Source of the DNA: an uncultured Desulfuromusa sp.
GTDB taxonomy: Bacteria > Desulfobacterota > Desulfuromonadia > Desulfuromonadales > Geopsychrobacteraceae
Assembly: GCF_963675815.1 (NCBI RefSeq)
Contig: NZ_OY776574.1
Coordinates: 2,908,001 to 2,972,000 of the forward strand
Length of the DNA stretch: 64,000 nt
Reading direction: 5' to 3'
Shown: positions 45,367 through 55,512 of the stretch, one piece after another
How positions within the stretch are numbered: the stretch's first letter is position 1
How the letters are laid out: each line of letters begins with the position of its first letter
Translations under genes and position numbers: made by a program
Notes under the pieces: model-generated
What the model was told of the DNA's origin: nothing
The model's input: only the letters and a program-made list of their open reading frames with translations
The model's database searches: none

Positions 45367-47250
45367 ATGTGTGGCGTTGTCGGTGTATATCATAGAACAT
45401 CATCCGTTCTGACGAGTGATGTTAAAGCGCAGGAACTGGCAAGAGTGAAAGTAATGCTTGAGCCTTTAAAACTACGAGGGCCCGATGAACAAAATGTAGT
45501 TTCTTTTGGGTCAACTGTATTGGGACACACTCGTCTGAGTATTATTGACCTTAGTACAGGTAGTCAGCCCGTTTATAATGAGGATAAATCTGTTGCTGTA
45601 GTTTTTAACGGCGAAGTTTACAATTTTGAGGAACTACGCGATGATTTGAGAAAGAAGGGGCATGTTTTCCAATCTCGTTCGGATACCGAAGTCATTGTTC
45701 ATCTTTATGAAGAGCTAGGAGAGGCGTTATTCACTCGCCTGGACGGGATGTTTGCTATTTTACTTCACGATAAGAAAAGAGACCTTTTTATTGCAGCACG
45801 AGATCGAATGGGGGAAAAACCTCTTCTGTACTGGGAGAACGAAGAGAAGATTATCGTCTCATCTGAACTAAAATCTCTGTTGTGCTATCCGGAACTTAAA
45901 CGTGAAGTGTGTCAAGATGCATTGGCTCTTTTTTTTAAGACTATGTATATTCCCGCACCTCATTGCATTGTTTCCGGCGTACAAAAACTTCCACCCTCAT
46001 CTTATCTTTTAGTTAAAGAGGGCAAAATATCGGTTAAAAAGTACTGGGAACCTGTTCCCAGCATTGATTGGAATCTGTCTGAGCATGAAGTTGTAGAGAC
46101 TTTTACTTCCATATTTTCCAATTCGGTTAGTTCGAGGATGATTGCAGATGTTCCATTAGGTGTTTTCTTGTCAGGAGGCATTGATTCCAGTGCTGTCACG
46201 GCCTTTATGGCGCGACACTGTTCAAGCCCAATCAAGACATTTACTGTCGGCTTTGCTGATGAGGTTGATGAAAGACCTTATGCGCGAAGAGTGGCTGAGC
46301 AATATGGCACGAAACATACTGAACTTTATATCGATGATAAGGTTGAAGATGTCATATCTGAGATTATGCAGTATTATGATGAACCTTTCGGCGATTCATC
46401 GGCAATCCCCACCTACTTGGTTTCTAGAGAGGCGCGGAAACATGTCAAGGTCGTATTGACCGGTGATGGTGGTGATGAACTGTTTGCAGGGTATGGGTCT
46501 TATCTGAACCAGCGGCATTTATTGGACGGGCGATTTGCAACAAAAGCTTTTGAGACAGCTAATCATTTTCTTCTGAACCGTTTGAATTTGCCGTGGTTGG
46601 ATTCACTCTACTCTAAGGGTAGCAATCCTCGGGCCCAGTCACATTGGCTTGGGGTTCGGACTATAATGTTTGAAAAGGAAATCTCCGAGTTAATGGGAAG
46701 GTATGATGGGGGCTCTAATCATTTTTTTCAGGGAAATAAATGGTTAAACTTTAAAGACCAAGATCCATTAACCGTCGCATTTGCACACGACCTAAATTTC
46801 TATTTGCCAGATGATTTATTGAAAAAAGTTGATATGGCTTCGATGAAGGCAAGTCTGGAGTGCAGAGCCCCTTTTTTAGACCATCATCTTGTCGAGTTTG
46901 CTATGAAAATTCCACCACAGATGAAAGTAAAAGGGGGAGAGCTGAAGTATCTTATCAAAAAAAGTTTACAGCCCTACTTGCCGAATGAAATATTATATCG
47001 GCACAAGACAGGATTTGGTGCCCCGGTATCTTCTTGGATGCGAGGACAGTTGAGAGAAATGGTTTCAGATTTGTTGCAACCTGGTTGCCATGCAGAAATG
47101 TATCTCAATCGTAGAGTGATCGATGATATTTTTTCAGATTTTTATCAGGCAAATTCACAAGATTTCCGACTTCCATTTAAGTTGTGGCTAATATTTATAT
47201 TTGAACTTTGGCTGCGTGACTACATGACCCCTACGGTTGAACCATTATGA
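45367..47250 (+). CDS. asnB: Asparagine synthase (glutamine-hydrolysing) family protein
   Basis: 627 aa. Cys2 glutaminase (MCGVVGVYH), RGPDEQNV, FNGEVYNFEEL; synthetase PP-loop SGGIDSS at about 268-274 and TGDGGDELFAGYGS. The second AsnB-type enzyme of the window and clearly different from 24550. In O-antigen loci these often amidate uronic acids, which fits the two sugar dehydrogenases here; true asparagine synthesis cannot be excluded. Overlaps the next gene by 4 bp. Confidence 0.85.
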   Translation: MCGVVGVYHRTSSVLTSDVKAQELARVKVMLEPLKLRGPDEQNVVSFGSTVLGHTRLSIIDLSTGSQPVYNEDKSVAVVFNGEVYNFEELRDDLRKKGHVFQSRSDTEVIVHLYEELGEALFTRLDGMFAILLHDKKRDLFIAARDRMGEKPLLYWENEEKIIVSSELKSLLCYPELKREVCQDALALFFKTMYIPAPHCIVSGVQKLPPSSYLLVKEGKISVKKYWEPVPSIDWNLSEHEVVETFTSIFSNSVSSRMIADVPLGVFLSGGIDSSAVTAFMARHCSSPIKTFTVGFADEVDERPYARRVAEQYGTKHTELYIDDKVEDVISEIMQYYDEPFGDSSAIPTYLVSREARKHVKVVLTGDGGDELFAGYGSYLNQRHLLDGRFATKAFETANHFLLNRLNLPWLDSLYSKGSNPRAQSHWLGVRTIMFEKEISELMGRYDGGSNHFFQGNKWLNFKDQDPLTVAFAHDLNFYLPDDLLKKVDMASMKASLECRAPFLDHHLVEFAMKIPPQMKVKGGELKYLIKKSLQPYLPNEILYRHKTGFGAPVSSWMRGQLREMVSDLLQPGCHAEMYLNRRVIDDIFSDFYQANSQDFRLPFKLWLIFIFELWLRDYMTPTVEPL

Positions 47251-48404
47251 TAGTGAAAACTTGTGATGATTCTCGTATTAGAATCGCTTATCTCATAGAT
47301 ACAATCACATGCGATACAGCAGGCACTCAAAAACAGTTACTTGAGACAATCCATCGCTTGGATCAGAAGAGATTTGATCCGTGCCTCATCTGTCTCTGGC
47401 AATCTGATTGGATGAAGCAACATGAACTACCTTGCCAGAATTTCGTTTTAGGTTATCGGGGTTTTATAAAATGGAATTTTCTTGGGGTGATTTGGCGATT
47501 AGCAGAGATCATAAAAGAAAGAAAGCTTCATATTGTTCAGACTTTTTTTGAAGATTCGATTTTTGTTGGTTTTTTGGGAAAGGTCTTCGCGGGAACCTCT
47601 CTAATATTATTATCGAGTCGCCGAGATATAGGGCTTGGAAGAGAGAATAAACCTTGGTACCACTTTTTCTTTGCCTTGATGTTGCCATGGGTAAACAGAT
47701 GTTTCACTGGGATAGTCGCCAACAGTGAACAGGTGAAACTTTTTGTTGCTAAAAAGGAAAAAACAGGTCCAGGCAAGATTAAAGTTATTTATAACGGGGT
47801 AGTGATCCCGGAGAAAAAGCCAGCTAAGCCAGCTTTATTTGCCGATACAAATGAAACTGTCTGGATAGGTTTGGTTGCTAGTTTGACATCGGTTAAGCGA
47901 CATGATGTTTTGATTAATGCAGTCTCTGAACTGCAACGAAAAGAATCTTCCATGGAGTTTCGAGTCCTTTTTCTTGGAGAAGGCCCTGAGTATGACCGCT
48001 TAACTACACAGATAACGGAACTTGGTCTGCAGAATATTTTCCATTTTGCTGGGGCAGTAAAAGATGTGCCTTCCTATCTATATTCTCTTGATATTGGAGT
48101 GCTTTGTTCTGACCGGGAAGGGTTGTCTAATGCCATATTGGAATATATGGCTTGCGGATTGCCGGTTGTTGCGACTTCAGTGGGTGGTAATGTTGAACTT
48201 GTTGATGCCGAGAACGGGATATGCTTTCCACCCGAGGATCATCTCGCTCTTGCTGCGGCTCTACAAAGCCTGATTGAGAACCCTCCTTTACGCAAGAATC
48301 TGGGTGAAGGGTCTTTAAGAAAAATACAGCAATCTTTTTCTTGGGATAAGACCATGGATCAACTGGAAAACTATTATCTAGCTTTTGTGAGCAATGACAA
48401 ATGA
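47247..48404 (+). CDS. Glycosyltransferase family 4
   Basis: 385 aa, GT-B fold. N-terminal GTQKQLLETIHRL acceptor-loop, C-terminal donor domain with EGLSNAILEYMACGLPVVAT (E-x7-E). ATGA overlaps link it to the genes on both sides, so it is translationally coupled. Confidence 0.88.
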   Translation: MIVKTCDDSRIRIAYLIDTITCDTAGTQKQLLETIHRLDQKRFDPCLICLWQSDWMKQHELPCQNFVLGYRGFIKWNFLGVIWRLAEIIKERKLHIVQTFFEDSIFVGFLGKVFAGTSLILLSSRRDIGLGRENKPWYHFFFALMLPWVNRCFTGIVANSEQVKLFVAKKEKTGPGKIKVIYNGVVIPEKKPAKPALFADTNETVWIGLVASLTSVKRHDVLINAVSELQRKESSMEFRVLFLGEGPEYDRLTTQITELGLQNIFHFAGAVKDVPSYLYSLDIGVLCSDREGLSNAILEYMACGLPVVATSVGGNVELVDAENGICFPPEDHLALAAALQSLIENPPLRKNLGEGSLRKIQQSFSWDKTMDQLENYYLAFVSNDK

Positions 48405-49753
48405 ATCTGTCAATGCTTCGTCGACACGTTTTCGAGCCATTGTTTAATCTGAAATCGCGGAGTCCGAAATCTTCATACTGGCGGACTTTGGAAGAAACTC
48501 AATACTATTCACAGCAGAAGCTTGAAGCCATCCAATGGAGCAGATTACAGGATCTTTGGCAGTTTATTTGGCGACACAATGACTTTTACCGTCAGCGTTT
48601 TCTTGCTTGTGGATTGCAGGAACAGGATCTACGGTCTTTGGATGATGTTAGAAAATTGCCGGTTTTAACAAAGAAAGAGATTCGTAGCCAAGGATCGGCC
48701 CTGCTTTCAAACGGGTTTCGACAAAACAATTTACTACATTTTAAAACTGGAGGCTCTACGGGTAAAGCATTGGATATCTTTATTACTGAAGAGTGTAGTG
48801 AACTGCGTAATGCCTGTGCCCGACGCCATGATCGCTGGACAGGTTGGGAGCCTGGTGAGCCTATTGGAGCGGCTTGGGGTAATCCTAAATTACCAAAATC
48901 TTTTCGTGCGAAATTAATAGATAACTGCGTTCAGCCATTTATATATTTAGATACGATGGCTGTGACAGATCAGTCGGTACGCCAATTTGCAAAAGCCTGG
49001 GAAGTAAAAAAGCCAACCCTTCTCTTTGGTCATGCTCATTCTCTTTATCTGCTAGCCCAACAAGTAGATACGTTAAAGATTAAATCAATCCAGCCTGTTG
49101 GTATTCTCTCAACTTCCATGATGCTTTTACCTCATGAGAGAGCAGTCATTGAGAAGGTCTTTAAGCGCAAGGTTACTGATAGATATGGTTGTGAAGAGGT
49201 CAGTCTGATCGGCTGTGAATGTGAAAAACATGATGGCATGCATATGAATATTGAACATCTTATTATTGAATTCCTTCGAGAAGATGGTTCTTATGCTGCC
49301 CCGGGTGAGCCTGGTCGGATTGTCGTGACTGACTTGATGAACAAGGCAATGCCGTTTATCCGTTACGAAGTAGAGGATGTTGGAGTCCGTCTGGACAGGA
49401 AGTGTTCATGTGGAAGAGGCTTGCCTCTTATGGGTAAGGTGAACGGGCGTGTTGCTGATTTTCTCATTAAAAGTGATGGGTCCAGGGTTGCTGGAATTTC
49501 TTTGATTGAAAACACCTTAACTGACATTAATGGTATTGATCAAATGCAAATTGTTCAGTATAGTATTAATAAGTTTAAACTTAATATTGTTTGTGGTGTT
49601 GAGTTTGGTTGTTCTCAAGCTGGACAGCTTGAAAGTTACTTTAGAGGAATATTCGGGTCGGATATAATCATTGAATTGCAAAAAATCTCTGAAATTAAAG
49701 CAGAAAAATCTGGAAAATATCGTTTTTCTATCTGTCAGGTAAACACACTTTAA
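48401..49753 (+). CDS. CapK / phenylacetate-CoA ligase-like adenylate-forming enzyme
   Basis: 450 aa. FKTGGSTGKALDIFIT is the P-loop, TDRYGCEEVSLIGCECE the A5-like block and IRYEVEDVG the later core. Members of this group in capsule loci (CapK) are of unknown reaction, perhaps activating an acid for amide or ester linkage to sugar. Overlaps the GT4 gene by 4 bp. Confidence 0.85.
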   Translation: MNLSMLRRHVFEPLFNLKSRSPKSSYWRTLEETQYYSQQKLEAIQWSRLQDLWQFIWRHNDFYRQRFLACGLQEQDLRSLDDVRKLPVLTKKEIRSQGSALLSNGFRQNNLLHFKTGGSTGKALDIFITEECSELRNACARRHDRWTGWEPGEPIGAAWGNPKLPKSFRAKLIDNCVQPFIYLDTMAVTDQSVRQFAKAWEVKKPTLLFGHAHSLYLLAQQVDTLKIKSIQPVGILSTSMMLLPHERAVIEKVFKRKVTDRYGCEEVSLIGCECEKHDGMHMNIEHLIIEFLREDGSYAAPGEPGRIVVTDLMNKAMPFIRYEVEDVGVRLDRKCSCGRGLPLMGKVNGRVADFLIKSDGSRVAGISLIENTLTDINGIDQMQIVQYSINKFKLNIVCGVEFGCSQAGQLESYFRGIFGSDIIIELQKISEIKAEKSGKYRFSICQVNTL

Positions 49754-49789
49754 ATATCTACAGGTAGCAGAATTAATCTGGAGGAAAGT

Positions 49790-50725
49790 ATGGATCCTGA
49801 AGTTAGCGTAGTCGTTCCCTTGTATAATGAAGAACTGGTTATTGCGGAGATGTATGAACGTCTCACGGGGGTATTGGAACACTGCGGCTCCTCTTATGAA
49901 ATAATACTAGTTAATGACGGAAGCCGAGACAAAACCTTGCAGATGGCAACCGACATCTGTCAGCGTGATAAACGGGTAAAGCTTCTCAGTTTTTCACGAA
50001 ATTTTGGTCATCAAATAGCAATAACAGCTGGAATGGATAAAGCGGCAGGAAATGCCATTGTTGTTATAGATGCAGACCTGCAGGATCCACCTGAGGTTAT
50101 TCCTGAGATGATAAAAAAGTGGCGTGAAGGCTTCCAGGTTGTCTATGGTGTTCGTTCCGAAAGGAAAGGTGAGAGTTGGTTCAAGCTTTTCACCGCATCT
50201 GCATTTTATCGTGTCTTGAAACGCATGACATCGGTAGATATTCCTGTTGATACTGGGGATTTTCGTTTGATGGACAGACGAGTTATGCTTGAATTTTTAC
50301 AAATGCGTGAACAGGCAAGATTTGTGAGGGGCATGGTGAGCTGGGTTGGTTTTCGCCAGGGCGAAGTTCTTTATAGTCGTGATGAACGCTTTGCCGGGGA
50401 GACGAAGTACCCATTTAAGAAAATGTTGAAGTTTGCTATCGACGGCATGCTTTCCTTCTCTCAAATACCTCTAAAAATATCATCCGCATTTGGGATGATT
50501 AGTGCGGTAATAAGTTTTATTTTCATGATTTATGGAATATTTGTGAAATTCTTTTATCCAGAACAAGCTATCCCTGGCTGGGCATCTCTTTTTTCGGCAG
50601 TTCTTTTCATTGGTGGTGTGCAGCTGATTTGTATCGGTGTGCTAGGGGAATATATTGGTCGTATTCATGAAGAAATTAAAAAAAGACCCCTTTATATTAT
50701 TGACGAAAAAGTGAATTTTGAATGA
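49790..50725 (+). CDS. GtrB/dolichyl-phosphate-mannose-synthase-like glycosyltransferase
   Basis: 311 aa. GT2 domain VSVVVPLYNEE, NDGSRDKT, DADLQDPPE and DTGDFRLMDRRV, then two C-terminal membrane helices (about 225-290). It makes polyprenyl-phosphate-sugar for periplasmic transfer. Forms a three-gene GtrB-GtrA-GT-C module with the next two genes, coupled by 4-bp overlaps. Confidence 0.92.
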   Translation: MDPEVSVVVPLYNEELVIAEMYERLTGVLEHCGSSYEIILVNDGSRDKTLQMATDICQRDKRVKLLSFSRNFGHQIAITAGMDKAAGNAIVVIDADLQDPPEVIPEMIKKWREGFQVVYGVRSERKGESWFKLFTASAFYRVLKRMTSVDIPVDTGDFRLMDRRVMLEFLQMREQARFVRGMVSWVGFRQGEVLYSRDERFAGETKYPFKKMLKFAIDGMLSFSQIPLKISSAFGMISAVISFIFMIYGIFVKFFYPEQAIPGWASLFSAVLFIGGVQLICIGVLGEYIGRIHEEIKKRPLYIIDEKVNFE

Positions 50726-51132
50726 GTAGCAGTATCCAGTTTATTAAATTTAGCCTGGTCGGAATCCTGAATACCCTTGTGCACTATTTGGTATTTTATC
50801 TGTTGTTCAGGGTAGCCGGAATAGCAATGATTCTGGCATCGGCGGTCGGTTATATGACCGGTGTTCTAAATAGTTACCTGATTAATAGAAAGTGGACTTT
50901 CAAGCCTTCAGGCTCTGGAGCAGGTGCTGAATTTATTAAGTTTTTTGTAGTTAACCTTGTCTCTTTAGGTGTAAATCTGCTTTCCTTGCAATTTTTGGTT
51001 TCTGCGCTCGGGATGTTACCGGAAATTGCTCAGGTCTTAGCAATATTTTGTTCGTTACTTGTTAATTTTTCGGGTAATAAGTGGTGGACTTTTAAGCAAA
51101 GGGCTCCAGTTCCTGGGGGGAAAACTCAATGA
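50722..51132 (+). CDS. GtrA family flippase
   Basis: 136 aa, four membrane helices. Starts FIKFSLVGILNTLVHYLVFY and has LNSYLINRKWTF and SGNKWWTF, the two GtrA repeats. Thought to flip the polyprenyl-phosphate-sugar made by GtrB. Confidence 0.92.
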   Translation: MSSSIQFIKFSLVGILNTLVHYLVFYLLFRVAGIAMILASAVGYMTGVLNSYLINRKWTFKPSGSGAGAEFIKFFVVNLVSLGVNLLSLQFLVSALGMLPEIAQVLAIFCSLLVNFSGNKWWTFKQRAPVPGGKTQ

Positions 51133-52790
51133 GTTTTTTTGGGGGAAAAAGGGTGGAGGATTTACTTCCCGGAAACGTGACTTTGGTGCTAGTCTGCGCT
51201 TTTATTCTCTCCTTTATTCTGAAAATATCGCTGCTCAAAATCGGTTCTCCTTTTATTACTATTGATGACAATACCGCTTTTGAAGGCGGGTTTCTTGTCT
51301 GGTTCGGCCAAGCCCCTCCTCAGCGTATGTACCTTGAAAGTTGGATCTGCGGTCTTTCGAGCCTATTAACATATATTGTTAAAATGATTATGGCTGGGAA
51401 CATGGGTACCATAGGCCTCAACCTGATTGCTGACGCATATCGGGATTTTTACGGCCAGCCTGATACTTACGTCCAAGTCTACAGATTTTTGATGATTACT
51501 GTTGATATGGTGACGGCATATTTTATTTTTCTTTTAAGCCGTAAGATTCTGGGCTCCCGGTGGCATGGATGGGCCGCTGCTCTTCCTGCGGTATTGTACT
51601 TGTTTTCCTACAATACTTTCTGGTGCGACGTCGTGGCAAGGCCTGACACGCTGGTGGTTTTTTTCAGTATCCTTGGGTTGTTTTTATATTACAAGTCTGA
51701 CTTTGGCGTGAGGATAGAGTGGTTTTGGGCAGCTGCTGTTCTATTGGGTCTGGCTGCTGGTATGAAGTTACATGCAGCATTTTTTGCTATCTTCCTTGCT
51801 ATGGACCTATTGCGGGTTCATGGATTGAAGAAGGGTAGTGGTAAGGTCTTGTGTTTGTCTGTTATTTCCTTCTTCTTTTTTTGTTTCGCAGCCGGGTCAC
51901 TTTTTGCCGACCCTTTGACTTACATCAAACTACGCATGCTGAATATTCGAGATGATGTGTCTCCCTGGATTCAATGGGGAGAGCAATTTGTCACTATCTT
52001 GAGAGGGTCTGGATGGTTGGTCGTGCCAGTATTGTTATGCGCAGTCTTACTTATCATGTGGAAGTCAAAAAATAATGATTCAGGACAGAGGGCAAAAAGT
52101 ATCATTTTTCAGTCCGTCTGTTGGCTTCTGCTGTTTTCAACCATTCGTCAATTGAGAGCGTATTGGATGTTACCGGTTCTTCCGTTATTTTACATTTCAG
52201 CCGTGTATGCTTTGAGTCAACTGAGAAAAACAAAAATAGCTGCTGCACTGGCTATTGTATTATTGTTGATGATGGGAGGTCAGTCTTATTCACAGTTCCG
52301 GGAACTGAAAAGTATTGACTTTAATGAGCTGAGAACGTGGGTACAAAACCATGCAGTAGACAAACCCATTTATATTTTTGGATACGAAGCTCTGATGCTG
52401 CCGAAAAACACGATCTGTATCCAGAATAGGGTCACCGGCCTTAACAGGACTTTGAAAATTTCTTTAGCGGAGGGGCTATCGTTTACTTATCGTCATCTCA
52501 AAAACTGGGAAGAACGATCAGCCCTGATTTTATTTGACATTCTCGGAAATAAATATGAACCCGGGTATGAATATTACGGAATTTATTCGACCCCTCTGGA
52601 CTCCTACTCAGATATTATCAGTCTGGATAAAATGTCCTATGTTTTTGTGCAGGCACATTTCCCGGTGAATACTCAATCCGGTCTAGAAAAATATCTTCAA
52701 GAGCACTTCACAATGATTACAGAATTAACCGGAGCCGGAGGTGGGGGGGCAGGCTTGAAGTATAAGATTTACGAGCGGAAAGCGTCATGA
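51129..52790 (+). CDS. GT39/ArnT-like membrane glycosyltransferase
   Basis: 553 aa with about 10 membrane helices. First periplasmic loop with TIDDNTAFEGG (acidic pair) and DVVARPDTLVVFFS, in line with PMT_2/GT-C enzymes. The third part of the gtr-type module, likely the one that adds the flipped sugar to the polymer or lipid carrier. Confidence 0.8.
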   Translation: MSFFGGKRVEDLLPGNVTLVLVCAFILSFILKISLLKIGSPFITIDDNTAFEGGFLVWFGQAPPQRMYLESWICGLSSLLTYIVKMIMAGNMGTIGLNLIADAYRDFYGQPDTYVQVYRFLMITVDMVTAYFIFLLSRKILGSRWHGWAAALPAVLYLFSYNTFWCDVVARPDTLVVFFSILGLFLYYKSDFGVRIEWFWAAAVLLGLAAGMKLHAAFFAIFLAMDLLRVHGLKKGSGKVLCLSVISFFFFCFAAGSLFADPLTYIKLRMLNIRDDVSPWIQWGEQFVTILRGSGWLVVPVLLCAVLLIMWKSKNNDSGQRAKSIIFQSVCWLLLFSTIRQLRAYWMLPVLPLFYISAVYALSQLRKTKIAAALAIVLLLMMGGQSYSQFRELKSIDFNELRTWVQNHAVDKPIYIFGYEALMLPKNTICIQNRVTGLNRTLKISLAEGLSFTYRHLKNWEERSALILFDILGNKYEPGYEYYGIYSTPLDSYSDIISLDKMSYVFVQAHFPVNTQSGLEKYLQEHFTMITELTGAGGGGAGLKYKIYERKAS

Positions 52791-53977
52791 GTTCGGCTAA
52801 AAAAAGGATACTTCATCTACTTGATAGTGGCGGTATGTATGGAGCAGAAAGCGTTATTATTAATCTTTCCAGAGAGATGAAAGCTGATCATCTGTATGAG
52901 CCTGTTGTCGGCTGTATTGTCCAGTGCGATGGGACGGAAGTTGACCTCTATAATGTGGCACACCAATATGGTATTGAGGCTCACAAAATTGTCATTCACA
53001 ATTTATTTTTGTTTCGGGATTTGCCCCGATTCTCCCGTATTTTGAAAAAGCTGCGTATTGACCTGATCCACAGCCATGGTTATAAGGCATCCGTCTTTGC
53101 CTTTGTTAGCACCTTGTTGTTTGATATCCCGGTTATGGCGACTTGTCATCTATGGTTTACAGGGAAGGGAAAACGACCTTTGAAGACGAGGTTGATGATA
53201 GGTTTGGAGAAATTCAGTTATCGTTTCTTCCCTGTTGTTGTTGGTGTTTCTGAAGATATCCGCAATGTTCTATTTGATGCAGGGGTTGATCCAGAAAAAC
53301 TTCGAGTCGTACAAAACGGAATTGTCATGTCTGACTATGCGGAAATATCTGCAGAAAAGCATGAAGGTTTAAGGGATGAACTCGGTTTACAGCCTGATGA
53401 TTTTTTTGTTTTGAATGTGGGGAGATTGACTGAACAAAAAGCTCAGTGTCATATAATCAGTGCCGCGAAACGGGTTAAAGAGAAGAATAAAAACGTGAAA
53501 ATTTTTATTGTTGGGGATGGAAATTTGTTTGAAGCGTTGCAGCAACAAATCAAGTCTCTTGAACTTAAAGACACCGTGAAGTTGCTAGGGTTCCGGGATG
53601 ATATTACTGACCTTTTACAAGTAGCAGATATTTTTATTCTCCCTTCTCTTGATGAAGGGATGCCCATTGCGTTATTAGAAGCCGTAGCCAGCAGGGTGCC
53701 GGTCATTACAACACCAGTGGGTGATATAACCAAACTAATTGATCCCGATATCGGGGGTATTGTTGGAATTAACGATGTAATGGGACTGGCAGATGAAATA
53801 ACTATGCTTATAGCAAACAAGCAGAAGCAGAAAGAACTAACGACCCATGCCTGGGACAAGTTACAGGAACAATATTCGAGTAAAGTGATGTACGCACAAT
53901 ACGATAATATCTATCAGGATATTTTAAAAACAGAGTCTAGTGTGGTACGCGGGGGCGAATATGACGCCAGAAGTTAG
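52787..53977 (+). CDS. Glycosyltransferase family 4
   Basis: 396 aa, GT-B. RILHLLDSGGMYGAESVIIN at the N-terminus; VVQNGIVMSDY, NVGRLTEQKAQ and PSLDEGMPIALLEAVASRVP (E-x7-E) in the donor half. Overlaps the previous gene by 4 bp and the next by 17 bp. Confidence 0.88.
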   Translation: MSSAKKRILHLLDSGGMYGAESVIINLSREMKADHLYEPVVGCIVQCDGTEVDLYNVAHQYGIEAHKIVIHNLFLFRDLPRFSRILKKLRIDLIHSHGYKASVFAFVSTLLFDIPVMATCHLWFTGKGKRPLKTRLMIGLEKFSYRFFPVVVGVSEDIRNVLFDAGVDPEKLRVVQNGIVMSDYAEISAEKHEGLRDELGLQPDDFFVLNVGRLTEQKAQCHIISAAKRVKEKNKNVKIFIVGDGNLFEALQQQIKSLELKDTVKLLGFRDDITDLLQVADIFILPSLDEGMPIALLEAVASRVPVITTPVGDITKLIDPDIGGIVGINDVMGLADEITMLIANKQKQKELTTHAWDKLQEQYSSKVMYAQYDNIYQDILKTESSVVRGGEYDARS

Positions 53978-54854
53978 TGTTGTTGTCACTTGCTTTAATT
54001 ATGGTCGCTTTGTAGCCGGGTGTCTTTCCTCAATTCAGACACAGACCTTTCAGAATTTTGAAGTGATTGTTGTGGATGATGGCTCAACGGATAACTCTGA
54101 AGAACAGATAGTTCCATTTCTCAAAGATAAGAGGTTTAAATACATCAAGCAACACAATGGTGGGCAGGCAAATGCTAAAAATAGGGGTATTCAAGAAACA
54201 ACAGGAAAATATATAGCTTTTCTAGACGCAGATGATTTATGGGAAAACAACAAACTTGAGAAACAGTTGGATCTGTTTAAAAATCCTGTTGTAGGTGTTG
54301 TTTACAGTCTTGCAAGACTGATAAATGAATCTGGAGAAGAGCAGGAATTTAATTTTTTAGGTGAATATACAAGACCTCAATCTAGAAAAGTGTCCCGGTG
54401 GTTGATTCTTGATAATTTCGTCTGGTTTTCATCTGCTGTCGTAAGGAGGAAATGTCTTGACGAGTTCGGTTGTTTTGATGAGACACTTAAGATGGGTATT
54501 GACTGGGATCTATGGCTTAAAATTTCAACAAAATATGAGTTTGACTACGTTGAAGAACCTTTGATCGCTTATCGTGTAGGCCATAGCGGTCAGATGTCTA
54601 AAAATGTTGAAACAAGGCAAAAATGTTCGGATTTAATTATGGAAAGATTTTTAAATAATTATCCTGAAAGTGTAGAAAAAAAAACAATAAGCGAAGCCTA
54701 TTACAACACTTACTGTAATCGTGGAAATTTTTTTAGGAATCTTGATAAACAAAAATCTTATAAATTTTATATAAAAGCCATCATCATGAAACCTTTTAAA
54801 AGAAATGCATATAAAGGTTTGGTGAAGAATTTGATAAATTATAAATCTGACTGA
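53961..54854 (+). CDS. Glycosyltransferase family 2
   Basis: 297 aa from ATG 53961 (GGGGGCG upstream). PEVSVVVTCFNYGRF, DDGSTDNS, NGGQANAKNRGI, FLDADD (DxD). From here to about 57.8 kb the DNA becomes distinctly AT-rich. Confidence 0.88.
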   Translation: MTPEVSVVVTCFNYGRFVAGCLSSIQTQTFQNFEVIVVDDGSTDNSEEQIVPFLKDKRFKYIKQHNGGQANAKNRGIQETTGKYIAFLDADDLWENNKLEKQLDLFKNPVVGVVYSLARLINESGEEQEFNFLGEYTRPQSRKVSRWLILDNFVWFSSAVVRRKCLDEFGCFDETLKMGIDWDLWLKISTKYEFDYVEEPLIAYRVGHSGQMSKNVETRQKCSDLIMERFLNNYPESVEKKTISEAYYNTYCNRGNFFRNLDKQKSYKFYIKAIIMKPFKRNAYKGLVKNLINYKSD

Positions 54855-54883
54855 ATTTTGATCTATATTTTGATCGGAAAAAT

Positions 54884-55456
54884 ATGAAATTTCATAACTA
54901 TAAAGACAATGTAGTAAGTGATTTATATCGGTATTGCGGTAAAAAATCTATTATTGAGTTTTTTAAAAACTACATTAAAATACCTGGATTTAGATACACT
55001 TTTTGGATGAGAACTGCAAAATATTTAAAAGGGATTCCTGTAATCTTTCCTTTATATGTACTATCGAGAATAGCTTTAAACAGACTCCAGTATAGATATG
55101 GAATTAGTATTCCATACAACACAACTATTGGTCCCGGTCTGTATGTTGGTCATTTTGGAGGGATAATTGTTAATCATGAAGCCGTTATTGGTAATAACTG
55201 TAATATCAACCAAAATGTAACTATTGGTGCAACTTATGGTGGAAAGTCGCCAGGTAACCCTACAATTGGTAACAATGTTTATATTGGCCCGGGATCTTTT
55301 ATAATTGGCGGGATTGAAATTGGTGACAATGTTGCTATCGGGGCTAATACTGTCGTAAATAAGACAATTGGTGAAAATGCGGTAGTTGTTAGTTCTGCGG
55401 CTGAAATTATTTCTCATAAAAGCTCATCTAGTTATGTTGTTAATACTGATTATTAA
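54884..55456 (+). CDS. Serine-acetyltransferase-like hexapeptide acyltransferase
   Basis: 190 aa. N-terminal helices, then a beta-helix: GPGLYVGHFGGIIVNHEAVI (catalytic His), NVTIGATYGG, GNNVYIGPGSFIIG. CysE-like but shorter and lacking the usual N-terminal domain, so probably a polysaccharide acetyltransferase. Confidence 0.84.
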   Translation: MKFHNYKDNVVSDLYRYCGKKSIIEFFKNYIKIPGFRYTFWMRTAKYLKGIPVIFPLYVLSRIALNRLQYRYGISIPYNTTIGPGLYVGHFGGIIVNHEAVIGNNCNINQNVTIGATYGGKSPGNPTIGNNVYIGPGSFIIGGIEIGDNVAIGANTVVNKTIGENAVVVSSAAEIISHKSSSSYVVNTDY

Positions 55457-55512
55457 AATCTTTTCTCTCCAACTTCTCATCTTTTAGATGGATAGATTCG
55501 GTATTGAGTTAA

